Notes: generated from the sequence alone by a model not told the origin. DNA of 64,000 nucleotides from Cheiracanthium punctorium (GCA_038373885.1 JAWZYV010015814.1:1116001-1180000), one strand, 5' to 3'; shown: positions 22,653 through 33,800, counted from the stretch's first letter. Numbers and translations are program-made.

Positions 22653-23201
22653 GTTTCTTTCACATTTAATATTGATTGATCAATGTAAGCAAATGCAATT
22701 TAACTGGAATTGACTGTCATTTTACTGGTATTTATTTATTTATTGGGAGTGCGCGAAGTTTTGTGTTTCCTTTGTACGCTGTTACAATAAGTAGTGCTTA
22801 AACGACATTGTAAAGTTTGTGAAAGATTGTTATACACTTTCCCTCTAATAATCGTATTTCAGAAAAAAATGCTGATAAAAATTATGTTATTTCGAAAAAT
22901 AAGTTCAGGGTTCGATTTCCGGTGGAGGTAGATTTTATTTACTCAAAAAATAATGTCTATTTCTTGCTGGTGTTCGACTCTTAATATAACGTCGATATGC
23001 CTCACAATGGATCACATTCGGTGCCAGTAATATGCGAAATTTTTTCAAGTACCAGTTGCTTTGTACCTGAAACCTTTGGGGATAAAAATCGTGACGTTAT
23101 TTTTTAATTATTCGGTGTTCGTAGGTAATTTTACGTAAAAGTGTCTAATGTGAGGGGGGGGGGTACAGCCCCAATTACCTTCCCCTAAATCCGATCCTAA
23201 A
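22653..23201. other. Unassigned DNA
   Basis: No supported gene. AGGGTTCGATTTCC at about 22911 resembles a tRNA box B, but no tRNA fold or box A lies upstream. A G run is at about 23154-23163. Confidence 0.5.
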
Positions 23202-23465
23202 TTCGATAATCAATATCTTTGCTTTAATTTAAGCTTAAACTTGTCATTGTTTTTTTCTAAACCCCCACAAGCCATTGGTTTATATACAGTGGGGGGAATG
23301 GTTCCACTTTACCCCTATCAGGATGTCCCACTTTAGTCCCCCACGAAGTCCTTTTAAATACGAACTCAAAAGTTCTACAAAATTTATCAACAGAGTAAAG
23401 ATCATTATTTGCATGCAATTAAGAAAGTTGAAGCTTAAATTAAAGCAAAGATATTGATTATCGAA
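23202..23465. repeat. Foldback with perfect 35-bp arms
   Basis: Arms 23202-23236 and 23431-23465 are perfect reverse complements (TTCGATAATCAATATC outermost, TTAAGCTT innermost). The ~194-bp centre carries a G/C-rich block around 23290-23345. No target duplication is clear. Perfect arms imply recent origin or ongoing gene conversion. Confidence 0.9.
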
Positions 23466-24003
23466 TTAGAATTTACTGCTCAAAATCAAAAACTTAAAAC
23501 TTGTTTGATTTTTCCCAACAGTGATTGTAGAAAGAAAAGTGGCTGCAGCTTACCTACAAAGTGAATTGTGATAGTGATTTATTTCCACAGTGTTGCAATA
23601 GTGTTTAACTATATTATAGATTTTTTGTTTCTAATTTTTGAGCTTTAGAATCATAGAAAAATATCGATCGTCCCACTGTGCCCCCCCTCTCCCCTATATG
23701 CGAAATTTTCGCTTACGTAAGGGTATTAGGAGCGCATTCCCGCACGTGCAAGAATCCACTGTAATGCACTTTAAAAATGGGTATTCTCCCAAACATTGAA
23801 AATGTATGCGCTAGTAGACTAAAACGTGCAATTTTTGTCAAAAAGTAACATTTGTGCAAGCGTAAGCATGATGAGAATTTTGCTTGAACGTCAAAGAAAC
23901 ATTCTTACTATGTCCTCTTTCATATTAGTTCCTTCAAAAAGAAATAGTATTATAGTGGATATACTAAGAAAGCAGAAATTTGACGTTCAACTCTTAATGC
24001 ACA
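23466..24003. other. Unassigned DNA
   Basis: I see nothing supportable. A C-rich run (gtgccccccctctcccc) lies at about 23678. Confidence 0.5.
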
Positions 24004-24011
24004 CAAACACG

Positions 24012-24179
24012 CAGGCGCGTAGCCAGGAAAATTTTCGGGGGGGGGGATATGCGCCTGGAACATTTTTCGGGGGGGATATGAACTTATATGAGTATAAATA
24101 GACGGAATTTCATCACTAATCCAAAAATTTCGGGGGGGGGGGTATATCCCGATATCCCCTCCCCCTGGCTACGCCCCTG
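24012..24179. mobile_element. hAT-type MITE (CAGGGGCGTAGCCA family) with exact 8-bp duplication
   Basis: A 168-bp element between exact CAAACACG copies (24004-24011 and 24180-24187). The ends are CAGGCGCGTAGCCAGG and CCTGGCTACGCCCCTG. Three G runs lie inside. Siblings are at 27727, 40581 and 52063. Confidence 0.92.
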
Positions 24180-24189
24180 CAAACACGCC

Positions 24190-26131
24190 ATTCAGTATCA
24201 TTTGCATTCGCTGTCATTCTGGTAAGTATGCATTGCCACAGGAGATCATGCGACATGGAATATCTTCAGACACAGATTCATTATGAAAGATTTATTACAT
24301 TTCATGAAAGTTTTCAACTGTATGTTCTGAGTACTAAATTTTCAAAAATTAACCTTTTGTCAGCAAGCATACACAACAAAATGAACATTTTATTTGAATG
24401 CTAAATTTTAGCAATGGCTCAAAAGGTTCAGTACCACAAGTCGAGATACTAAAAACACCAAAATCTGAAATCCATCTGCAAAGCGTAAAGCAGCACGCGA
24501 TCCTAAATCACGTGTTACTTTCTGTTTTTATGGTAAGCATGAACTGTAACAGAAGACCATGTGTCCCGAAATAAGTTCGTACAGAGAATTTTAATTAACA
24601 ACTCGGTGTACTTTTTCCCCCCACACTTAATGAAATAGTAGGTTATCTGGATCATCTGCATTTCGCTTAGAGTAACTCTATCTTTGTTGGGCCAGATATT
24701 CTCAGAAGGACGTATAAATGAACTCATTACAATATGCGAAAGGCTTTTAAGCGATATAAAATTCTGGGTAGCGTATGCATGGGAAGGAAAACATCCTAAG
24801 TGGAGAGATTTGAAAGATAGGTCAAAATCCAAGCGAGATAAGTAAATGGAAAATGATTTTTAAAATAGGTATGTATTATCATTAATTAAGTTTTTCATTG
24901 GACATGAAATTCCAAACGTAGTGATTTTAAAAATATCTAATTAAATTCTCGAGCAAAAAGTAAAATTACTGCTTTTTTGCTTTATCTAGGGATAAAATTG
25001 TAAACCATCAAGGAAAATAGTATGCAGTGAGGCAGATTTTATTTTAATTAAGAGCTAGATATAATGGAGAACAAAATTTATCCTTTGCATCCATAAAACT
25101 GTTTATTGCGATTATCATGCATACCAAACTTATTAATGCACGTGAATGAAAAAAAAAAAGGATTAATTAAAAAAGTTAAAAGAATTCGTCTCACAGTGTG
25201 CCTATGTAGGGTGACCCGATTCTGAAATTAAAAATGAAGGACATCATTGCATTGCAGTCAGGGGGAGGGGCATAGCCAACTTTGCGTTGGGGCATAACAA
25301 GAAATAATCATTATCATTTAAGCAAATCCCATTCTGCACATACGTATACCACTACAATGGCTATCATCAAGTTTTCACCCGTTATGCTCAATCTAGTTTT
25401 TCCCATATGACTATGAGTGTAAGTAGAAATACATTTAAAAAAAGATGACCAGGCACCACTTAACTTTCCAATTTTTATTAACAAATATTCACATAATACT
25501 AAAAAAAAAAAATATTCTTCATGACACACAAATTTTCACGTAATAAACGACTGTGAACTTAAAAGTCCCTCTTAAGTTTCCTTTTGCACATAATTACAGA
25601 CAAATATCAGAAGAGTATTATGTTAGTAAGTACTGCCAAAACTTGAATGTATCTCAGACATCAGACTTCGTTAATCCTTTATCTACCAAATTAAAATTAG
25701 CCAAGACTATCAGCTTGAAACTTTCTCTTGTTTTAATTGGACAATGAATATTGAATATGATCAATGTAATGTAAAAAAAAATTTAACAATATACGTCTGA
25801 TGACTGTTACACAAGCAGTTAATTAGATTTTTCGAAAGAGTATATAGCACAAACAAAACTGAAGTCAAGTAATACTTTGAATGTCACATCTTTGAGAAAT
25901 CTAATCCTTTAATCATAAAACCAACTTATCGAAAAGAGTCTATACTCCGGTAACATCAAGGAGATAGCCAGCTGTGTTCTGTACACTCATGGTCATCTAT
26001 AGATGGACACGACACCAACCAACCATAAAACCAACTTCTGAAAATTCACCAATGTTCATACTTTTTGTCGCTGACTTGATAGGATTAGAAAGTGAGAGGA
26101 CAGTATAATTCCCAGTGAGGGGACAGTTCTA
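24190..26131. other. Unassigned AT-rich DNA
   Basis: No supported gene. The 105-residue minus frame at 24515-24832 has no motif I recognise and no clear splice sites. TAGGGTGACCCGATTC at about 25207 resembles a hAT-type end without a partner. GGGGACAG at 26118 anticipates the terminus of the next element. Confidence 0.45.
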
Positions 26132-26135
26132 TTAA

Positions 26136-27381
26136 GGGGACAGCCTACTTTTAAGAATGGGAAAATGTAGAAATTTTAGTTCAACTTTCATAATTAAAAA
26201 AAAAATAATGAATGCATTCAGAAACACAATTTTTTTTCAGTTAACTACTATGATATTACTCTATTGATTAAAAATATTATTGTAGTTTATTATAAAGGTG
26301 ATAATTTAAAAAATATTATTTTACCACACAGTATTGTAAAAACAATTCAAGGGTACTTTCCCACTGCGCGCAAGATATCTCAATTAGAATTCCTTTGATC
26401 CTCATAATTTTTTTCTAAATTAAACAAAACATTATAATTAACAATCTAAACTAAAATGGTTTAATTATTTTCATAATTTAAATTAAAAAAAAATATTTAA
26501 TCTAAAAGTTTAAATTATCATAAAAATTTTGATAGTTTTACAATCATAACTTTTTTTCTATGAAACACAACCATTTCATTTTAGTTCATTTTGTTCATTA
26601 TATTAAAATAAATGCCTGAGAAAAATTTCAAGTTGATATCTTAAATAGTTTTTAAAATATCATGCGCGCAAACTTGAAAAACAGTGTTTTGAGAAAACGC
26701 CAATTAAAGTTCAAATTGTAGTTTTGGAACATAAATTTAATTTTTAAAAATTAAAAACATTTTCTATTGAAACATTTACTATTTAAAAATAATTTTACTG
26801 AGTATTTAAAATGATTAACCCAAAATATGTTTTAATATGGCTTAAGAAACATCAATCTAAAGAAAAGCTCGACAATTGTAAATATGAAAAAATATGTACA
26901 TACCTTAACAAAAGATACATTTTTAGGATATAAAGGCACGAATATTGGTAAAGTACATTATTTGAAGTTATTTTAATAATTATATCCATGTATATATTTT
27001 TTTACTATGCAACATAAAAATTTGATTTTATTTCACTTTATGAACTTTTCGATTTAAAATTTTCCGCTTTCATGCACATTGCCTTCGTTTTCTTTTATTG
27101 CCTCAAACTCAGAACTGTTGAGCATTTTTCTGGCTCTTCGAGTTTCTAAATTAAATTCTGTACATTTATTTTCTGCCTCTTTTATGCTTTGAGTGTCAAC
27201 ATTAGTTGCAGCTTCTACAGCATGCTGCCCAACTTGCGTTTACATTTTCCTTTTTATCTCAATAAATAATTGTCATACAGAAAAATGGTTGGTATCAATC
27301 TTTTTAGAATAAAGTAAACTATTTAATGAGATAAAAATCTCAAAATCAATTTTTGGGGCATTTTAAAAGTAGGCTGTCCCC
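26136..27381. mobile_element. TTAA-flanked element with 20-bp terminal inverted repeats
   Basis: A 1246-bp element bounded by TTAA (26132-26135 and 27382-27385). Its left end GGGGACAGCCTACTTTTAA is exactly matched by the reverse complement of the right end. TTAA targeting is piggyBac-like, but the end is not the CCCTTT type of the MITEs elsewhere in this window, so the superfamily is uncertain. Most of the interior is very AT-rich. A more gene-like minus-strand frame remains at 27054-27239. Confidence 0.8.
27054..27239 (-). pseudogene. Remnant reading frame inside the TTAA-flanked element
   Basis: The minus-strand frame reads QVGQHAVEAATNVDTQS, then IKEAENKCTEFNLETRRARK and EFEAIKENEGNVHESGKF before a stop. 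A stop also lies just upstream. Base composition is distinctly less AT-rich than the surroundings. The charged, helical pattern near an element end resembles the C-terminal tail of some transposases (I considered Mutator-like), but I cannot name the family. It is probably the last coding scrap of the autonomous parent. No start codon begins the frame. Confidence 0.35.
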
Positions 27382-27385
27382 TTAA

Positions 27386-27718
27386 AATAATCTTATTTTA
27401 ATAGAACACGTGGTCATGATGCTAGCTGATAAAATGAAGTATTTGTTTGTGATTTTTCAAAGAAATCATTAACATGAATCAATGATTTTTTTTAAATCAA
27501 TTTTATTTTTACGGTGCTTCTGAGTAAATTCATTAGATAAAGGGTCAAATTAAAACAAAGTGTTAAATAAAACAGTATGGACGTTTCTGATGGTACAAAA
27601 GGTCCCTTTTCAGCTGAAAAAAAAAACCTCTCTTTTCTATTTGTGTATGGGTTTATGCTTTTGCAACTGAAGACTGTTTGTGCAATACAAAACGTACGTA
27701 CTGTTGTATTTATCTATA
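27386..27718. other. Unassigned AT-rich DNA
   Basis: Nothing supportable between the two mobile elements; the 27577-27774 frame runs into the next MITE. Confidence 0.5.
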
Positions 27719-27726
27719 TGTGTGTT

Positions 27727-27895
27727 CAGGGGCGTAGCCAAGGGGGGGTTAGGGGGGTCATAACCCCCCCATGAGGAATTTTTTGCCATACAAAATATAT
27801 ATTCTTCACTACATTATCACACACACGTATACATATATATGAGCTGTAGTAGTCGTAACCCCCCCCCCCATGAAAAATTTCTGGCTACGCCCCTG
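27727..27895. mobile_element. hAT-type MITE (CAGGGGCGTAGCCA family)
   Basis: A 169-bp element with ends CAGGGGCGTAGCCA and TGGCTACGCCCCTG. The flanks TGTGTGTT and CGTGTGCT agree at 6 of 8 positions, a decayed duplication. The core ttttttgccata, tattcttcact, cacac is shared with 52063-52250. Confidence 0.85.
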
Positions 27896-27899
27896 CGTG

Positions 27900-28300
27900 T
27901 GCTTTAAAAAGCTATTTAAGAGTTTACAAGAAATTTAAATTTCTTAACTAAATACTAGTTGACTTTAATAATAATACTAAATACTAGTTAGTTCTGGCTA
28001 AAGTGAGAACATAAAAGTGAAAGAACGTTGAAAAAACCCTCAAAATTCTTCAATATAAGAAGCATTTCTCTCCCCCACAAAACTTCTCTTATTTGTCGGT
28101 TTTCTTGTTTGATTGATGCATTATGCATGAAAATACCTACAGAGAAGGGGAACATTTAATATCCTCTTTCACGATTAGAGTCCATTTATTTTTCAGACAC
28201 TCGGACAATACAACTTAATACAAGTAACACGTACCATTAGCTTATGTCTGTTAAAATGCCGTGTTAGAATGATAAAAAAAAAACAAGATCTGTCACAGCC
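27900..28300. other. Unassigned AT-rich DNA
   Basis: No supported feature; a direct repeat of aatactagtt occurs near 27950 and 27980. Confidence 0.5.
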
Positions 28301-28305
28301 TGACG

Positions 28306-28518
28306 ATGATTAATTTCAGACTCCCAGCCTTGGGTTCCCATCTCATACAGATTCCGCAGCGAGAGCAAAGAAACCGGAGTGATCATCAACAGAAGGATAA
28401 GAAAAAAGATAAGGCTGATGCCTCATTAGCTAAGATGCATAAAAAGGATGATATTATTAGGAAATTAAATGAGAAAAAAAAAAAGGAAAAAATTTCTTGT
28501 AAAACCTTTGCATCTTAA
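28306..28518 (+). other. Lysine-rich open frame, possible terminal exon
   Basis: A frame preceded by TTAATTTCAG at about 28308-28317, which would serve as a splice acceptor. It encodes a strongly basic segment (SDHQQKDKKKDKADASLAKM, then HKKDDIIRKLNEKKKKEK) and stops at 28518. The composition is unlike the AT-rich flanks and reads like a charged, disordered tail. I do not recognise the protein and no other exon is visible. It may be a real last exon, a decayed gene piece or chance. Confidence 0.25.
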
Positions 28519-28618
28519 TATGCATTAATGTAAAGTGGTACGTTTTTTTTTAAATAGGGTTTAAGTTGTTTTTGACAACCGTGAAGGCAAAGAATTACGA
28601 ATGCATTAGCGGTATTTT

Positions 28619-29005
28619 GGATGAGTAAAACAAATTTTTTAAAATCGTGAGTCGTTAGAACAGATATTAATGCAACATTTACTCAAAACAGGGTACAAGA
28701 AAAGGTGGCTCCATAATGATGGCGAAATCTTGTTCAACATTGGGTGACCTAGTTGAGCCGTAAACTTATGCATATCGCACCACAAAAGTGGAGAAACCAT
28801 AGAGTGGAATCATAAAGTTGATCGAACCATAAAGAGGCATATTAGATGAGTAAAACAAATTTTAAATATCGTGAGCCGTTAATACAAATTGGATGCAACA
28901 TTTCATCAAAACATGGTATAAGAAAAGTTGGTTCCGTAAGATCTTGTGCTAACATTTGGTGCTCAAATTGAGCTGTAAACTTATGCGTATCGAACCATAA
29001 AGCCA
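28619..29005 (+). repeat. Tandem duplication, about 226-bp period
   Basis: The block gatgagtaaaacaaat, atcgtgag, cgtta, gcaacattt, caaaac, gtaagaaaa, aacttatgc, atcg occurs near 28620 and again near 28846. The two units are clearly diverged. Confidence 0.75.
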
Positions 29006-29009
29006 CAGA

Positions 29010-29365
29010 AGTTAAACAACAAAATCAAAAATATTGATCAAAGACCTTGGTAAAATATTGAACCTTTAAACGGCAAATACGTTAAATGTTTCCTGTCAGC
29101 CACTTTTCCCCCCAATACACTGATTACATCTTCAGCTGGAAGTGTGTGTGGCAGCAGCAGTAATAGAAATCGGACCAATACGAATACGTTAGCCTCAAGA
29201 CCAAAAGCTTGTTGCAAAGCGTTTTATGGAAATACATGCAATCTCTCTTGCTTTGCTTCTAAAAGAAGTATTTCAATTTCACTACAACTAACAGCTTCGC
29301 CATGTTTGTCATTTTGCTCTGCTTTTATTCACACTTCCGAAGTACTGAATGTCTTTTATCGCACA
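29010..29365. other. Unassigned DNA
   Basis: No supported gene. The 77-residue plus frame at 29144-29377 (SSNRNRTNTNTLASRPKACC) has somewhat coding-like composition, but no family is recognised and it ends in the MITE. Confidence 0.4.
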
Positions 29366-29369
29366 TTAA

Positions 29370-29730
29370 CCCTTTAAAGCGCAGTGATCCCACTCTGGGA
29401 ACACCCAACTCTGACGTTTTGACTGTTGCCAGTCACGAAGGATAGATTGGATTTCTATCAAAATAGTTGCGGGTGACACAGCTCCGCGAGAATCCTTTAC
29501 TAGCACGTCCTTTCCCGTAAAAAAATTGGTCACGATTATTTTTAACAGCACTGACATCTGCCGAAAGATGGAAGAACGCGAGAACAGCTGGATAGATTGC
29601 CCAATGCTGGAAAAAGGGCAGCCGTTGCCATCGCTCGACTTAACGACCAGCAAGATGGCGGACGATCAAAACGGTCATCGCGTGCCACAGATCTAGAGAC
29701 CCTTTTTTTGACGCAGCTGGCTGTGTGTAA
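29370..29730 (+). mobile_element. piggyBac-like MITE, right end missing
   Basis: It begins next to TTAA (29366-29369) with CCCTTTAAAGCGCAGTGATC and follows copy 2733-3160 through the tcacgattattttt, aacagcactgacatctg and aagatggcggacgatc blocks to cagctggctgtg at about 29728. The AAAGGG end and the second TTAA are absent; the next sequence belongs to a different repeat. Confidence 0.75.
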
Positions 29731-29734
29731 AAGA

Positions 29735-30060
29735 GTATCATAATCCATGCGTCGTCCCTATTTTTCTTCCCTTATTCCACATTAAGTTGGAAAGTGTGTC
29801 ATTATTCACGAGTGTGCTGTATTTTTCTCCCTTATCCCATAAAGCACAACTTTGGAATCGAAATCTGTCTTAAAATAGCCTACTGAAACTGTTTTACAAT
29901 CTTCGCCAAGCATATTCCAACTACACTTCAAAATTTTCAATACCGTTTGGATGGGGCACCCTAATCCACGAGTGTGTCGTTTTTTTTTTTTTCTTGTTCC
30001 ACAAAACACATATTTGGAATTGAAATCTATAACCTCGTGCGACTTGCAACATTTTATTCT
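29735..30060 (-). repeat. Tandem repeat also found at 41700-42590
   Basis: Reverse-complemented, this region carries the units gaagattgtaaaacag, tttcagtagg, gatttcgattccaaag, ttatggga and gcacactcgtg found in the 41.7-42.6 kb array. One minus-strand frame (29806-30120) stays open across two units (VSVGYFKTDFDSKVV, DFNSKYVFCGTRK). This may descend from a coding fragment but is now repetitive DNA. Confidence 0.7.
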
Positions 30061-30119
30061 CTCCCATCCCACGTTATCGGGAAAACACTTTTGAAAAAGA
30101 TCTTCACAGTGACAGTTCA

Positions 30120-31830
30120 TGCCTACAAAACCTGTCTACAAATCATGTAGACAAAGTCGCGTAGACAAAAATCTGGGACTGAACAAAATAGCACCCTAGT
30201 GCTTAAAATATATATATATATATATATTTTTTTTTTCTAGGTTAATTATTGGTGAGAAATATTGGAATTCCCAGTATCATTAAAATTGATTTTACATAAT
30301 ATATTTTGAAAATATTATTCATGTTATACAAGAGATATTTATTAAAAACTTATTTTTATCCTAAAATTTCAGATAAATAATATTCGAGCAATATTATGAA
30401 CCAATATCAATTGGCCATTTGGGTTTGCTTCTGTCTACAAAATAATGTAAAACCCAAGGGGAAAGAGAGAGTAATTCCTCTATAGAATAAATGTTAATGT
30501 TATCTTAAATAGAAAAAATAAATAAATTACGTTAAATATTTTATAATGGACTCCTTATACCACATTTTCTGAAATGGTTAGAAGAAAAGTAAGTATGGCA
30601 ACCATAAACACACTTTACTTTTGAATAAGGTAGTCTATTGCAAATCATTAACGTAGAAATAGATATCGTGTAATCAAGCTATTAAAATACGCATGCTATA
30701 CAATTATGGCAATAATTACTCGAATTTAAGTAGCAGATTGACATAATTTTCTTCGGCGCATTTAAATTACTTTAACTCATTTTATAATGATCTATTGCAC
30801 AAACTTTTACAAATAATAGCTCATAATTATCCATTTTTGTGAAAGAAATTAACTATGAATATTCTTATATTGTGGATGCATTTAAATTAATTATGAGTGA
30901 TTGATGATTTTAGCCTCTGATATGAAGAACCATAAATCAATTTAAAAGTCAGGTACAAAAGTTAGTTTTGTGTATCAGTGTGCGTGAAATATAACTATAG
31001 TGATGAGTATAAGTAAATGAAATTATTCAAACTATTCGATTACTAAAATTGTTAAGCAAATCGACTGAAAAAAATCCATTCGAACGCTCAACACATTGAC
31101 AGTACATGGCAAGTATGGGCAACCTATGGAAAGTTGCTGGCCAAATTTTAGGATGTTAGCGAAGTCGCGTGCCAAACTTTCGGATATTAACAAAAGTCGC
31201 AGGCAGTATAATTGGTTTTGTTTGGGGATTTTGAGGGGTTTATATTGGTTTTATATGGGGTTTGATATCTTCCACAGGCCGGATCAAAAGTCGGGGCGAC
31301 CCGCATCCGGCCCGCGGTTGCCCATATGTGGTACATGGTATTCGAATCAAAACTCTTTCACGAATATTTTTCGAATACAAATCGTCAATAGTACTTGTAT
31401 AAAAATCGAAAACAGCATTCAAATAGAAATTGGAAATAATATAAGAAGCATGGTAAGAGTATTGTAACTGATGAAAGTTCTTCACTGTTTATTTTAGTGC
31501 ATTATCGGTCTGTGAACTTTTTTCCCCCCCGTTGTTTCGTGACCCATAGGCAGTAATTTCAAAATTTTAGTCATTGGCATGGGGTATAACGTAGCTGGCC
31601 TCCAAGTGGTGCACGCTGGGTAAAGGCCAAAGCTCATTTTGAGTTCTCTTCCATACGCTCCAGGTTGTGAAGGGAGTTTTTTAATGGTCAATTTGCACTT
31701 GCAGGCTATTGTAAAAAATCTGGAGTGACTCCACTGGACTTTCCGAACACTTACGATTAAGATCATTACCAAGCATTTAAATAAATTTGAATCGATGAAT
31801 CATTCAAACATATATACCAAATTGAAGCTC
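30120..31830. other. Unassigned AT-rich DNA
   Basis: No supported gene. There is a (TA)n tract at about 30208-30226. The overlapping frames at 31096-31467 and 31240-31485 on opposite strands show no known motif. Confidence 0.5.
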
Positions 31831-31833
31831 GAT

Positions 31834-32353
31834 CGAATGTACCGTTTAAACGCTAGCGCACTTTCAAGAATTTCTCCCCATAGGCCATAATGTAAAAGAA
31901 ATATTTGTCGTATCCCTGTAGAAAAACTATAAGTTCAATACGCATCAAAATCAATACCGGTCTTGCGAAGGTGGTTTATAACATGTATACTCAATTTGAG
32001 CTCAATCGAATGTACCGTTTAAACGCTAGCGCACTTTCAAGAATTTCTCCCCATATGCCATAATGTAAAAGAAATCTTTATTTTATCCCTGTAGAAAAAC
32101 TGTAAGTCCTATACACATCAAAATCAATACAGGTCTTGCGACGGTGGTTTATAACATGTATACCCAATTTGAGCTCAATCGAATGTACCGTTTAAACGCT
32201 AGCGCACTTTCCAGAATTTTCCTCCATAGGCCATAATGTAAAAGAAATCTTTATTTTATCCCTGTAGAAAAACTGTAAGTCCTATACACACCAAAATCAA
32301 TACCGGTCTTGCGACGGTGGTTTATAACATATATACCCAATTTGAGCTCAATC
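31834..32353. repeat. 173-174 bp minisatellite, three units
   Basis: Unit boundaries are marked by GAATGTACCGTTTAAACG at 31834, 32008 and 32181, with a decayed boundary at about 32354. Each unit includes the palindrome GTTTAAAC, then gctagcgcactttc, ggccataatgtaaaagaaat and ccctgtagaaaaact. The units are 90% or more alike by eye. Confidence 0.92.
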
Positions 32354-32556
32354 GCATGCCCTGTTCAGGAGCTATCGTGTTCACTCACATACACACAAAC
32401 ACACATACACACACATACATACATACATCTCGTAAAAATAGCATAAATGAATTCAGAAGACCTCAAAACGTGTCAATACACCAAAATCTCGAATTCCAAT
32501 TTTTTCATGATTACAATACTTTCCTTACATGGTACATGTTCGGAAAGTAAAAAGGG
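31834..32556 (-). mobile_element. Hairpin-ended (Helitron-like) element carrying a 173-bp minisatellite
   Basis: On the minus strand the element starts with TACTTTCC, 17 nt, GGAAAGTA (hairpin at 32517-32549). A ~90-bp unique block follows, then a (TG)n-type tract (32381-32430 on the plus strand), then about three 173-174 bp units running to 31834. The same order, in the opposite window orientation, occurs at 63461-64000. The end hairpin and layout also match the 53874-54472 element. The minus-strand 3' end is not recognisable below 31834. Confidence 0.65.
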
Positions 32557-32559
32557 GGA

Positions 32560-32905
32560 AATGTTGCAGGGTCGAAATATTTATGGGATTTCAATAACCA
32601 CAGTCGGGATTGTGGAGAAAAGCTGACCCGTAAAATCACCAAACCAAGCCTTGCACACAATGGGGAGACTTTGCTCCCCAAACCGGCAAGAAGATACAGA
32701 AGAATACATTGAATTGTCATTCTAGCGTACACGGACTCACATAAGCGTTGGCCTTAACGCAAAATCTGGTACAGCACTTATTGCTTTTTAAATAGTATTC
32801 ATTGCCCTCTGTGTCATCAAGGGGAAGGGGTGAGATTGGTGACAACCTCAAGAACTGGTCCATTATTTTAAATTTTATTACCGGCAGCATCATATCAAAT
32901 AAATA
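32560..32905. other. Unassigned DNA
   Basis: No supported gene; the two short minus frames here have no recognisable motif. Confidence 0.5.
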
Positions 32906-32909
32906 AATA

Positions 32910-33410
32910 TTGGGTTGGCAACAAAGTAATTGCGTTTTTCCGTATGTCAATATTTCGCCTGGCCAAAACTACTGAAGTTAATTATGCGAAATTTGGCACG
33001 TACGTGAGTTCTTCAACATAGGTGCTAGATCAGAGAGCATTTTCCAAAATTCGTAATCTTAGGGGGGGGGTAAGGGGCCAAAAAGTTCTTTTCACATATC
33101 CCGCATGATCTCAAATAAAAATAGAGATATCCGTGAAATTCCTTCTGTAAAATGCAGCAGTCACGAATACCTAAAAATTAATTTCAGGACATTTTTAATA
33201 GTGTCCTCTAAGGAGGATAGAAGCGAAAAAAGGGGGAGGGTGGCCATCTTTTATGGACGAAAAAAAATACTGCCAGTGAAATTCTTACTTTAAAATGTAA
33301 CAAATATGAATCGTATGTTCAGGCACAGCTTACCTGTAATTAAAAACTTGTTGAAAACTTATTTGCTTGAATTTTATAACAGAAAACGCAATTACTTTGT
33401 TGCCAACCAA
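32910..33410. mobile_element. mariner-type MITE with about 30-bp inverted repeats
   Basis: A 501-bp element flanked by TA (32908-32909 and 33411-33412). The ends TTGGGTTGGCAACAAAGTAA and its complement TTACTTTGTTGCCAACCAA pair over about 28-30 bp. The interior is homologous to 44817-45304 although the termini differ. A G run lies at 33062-33070. No transposase remains. Confidence 0.88.
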
Positions 33411-33419
33411 TAAATTCTT

Positions 33420-33668
33420 ATAAATTTGCATCTATTAAATGTATATTTATCATAAATATAAGAATAAAATATAGCATGTATTTAAAATATGAATGATGAG
33501 CCAAGATCTAAACGGTGATTTTTTAAAATTATTTTATGACGGACTTCGCAGAAATGTGTTACTACAATGGAGCTAGACCAGTTATATGAGCAAACTATCT
33601 GGCACCCTAGCCAAAAAATTTAGTTTTTACGCCTAAAAAGAATTTATATAATGAAAATCATAAAAAAC

Positions 33669-33717
<49 letters not shown>

Positions 33718-33766
33718 ACAATATTCTACCAAGGCTGTTTTTAATCTTCAAGTAAGTGGATTCTAA

Positions 33767-33800
<34 letters not shown>

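Noticed and set aside
22905..22935. tRNA box B-like string GGGTTCGATTTCC
   Set aside because: No box A at the right distance upstream and no cloverleaf can be drawn.
24515..24832. 105-residue minus-strand frame with fairly gene-like codons
   Set aside because: No family recognised and no convincing splice sites or neighbouring exons.
31834..32353. Possible CRISPR-like array
   Set aside because: Units are contiguous 173-bp repeats without unique spacers and the genome is eukaryotic; this is a minisatellite.
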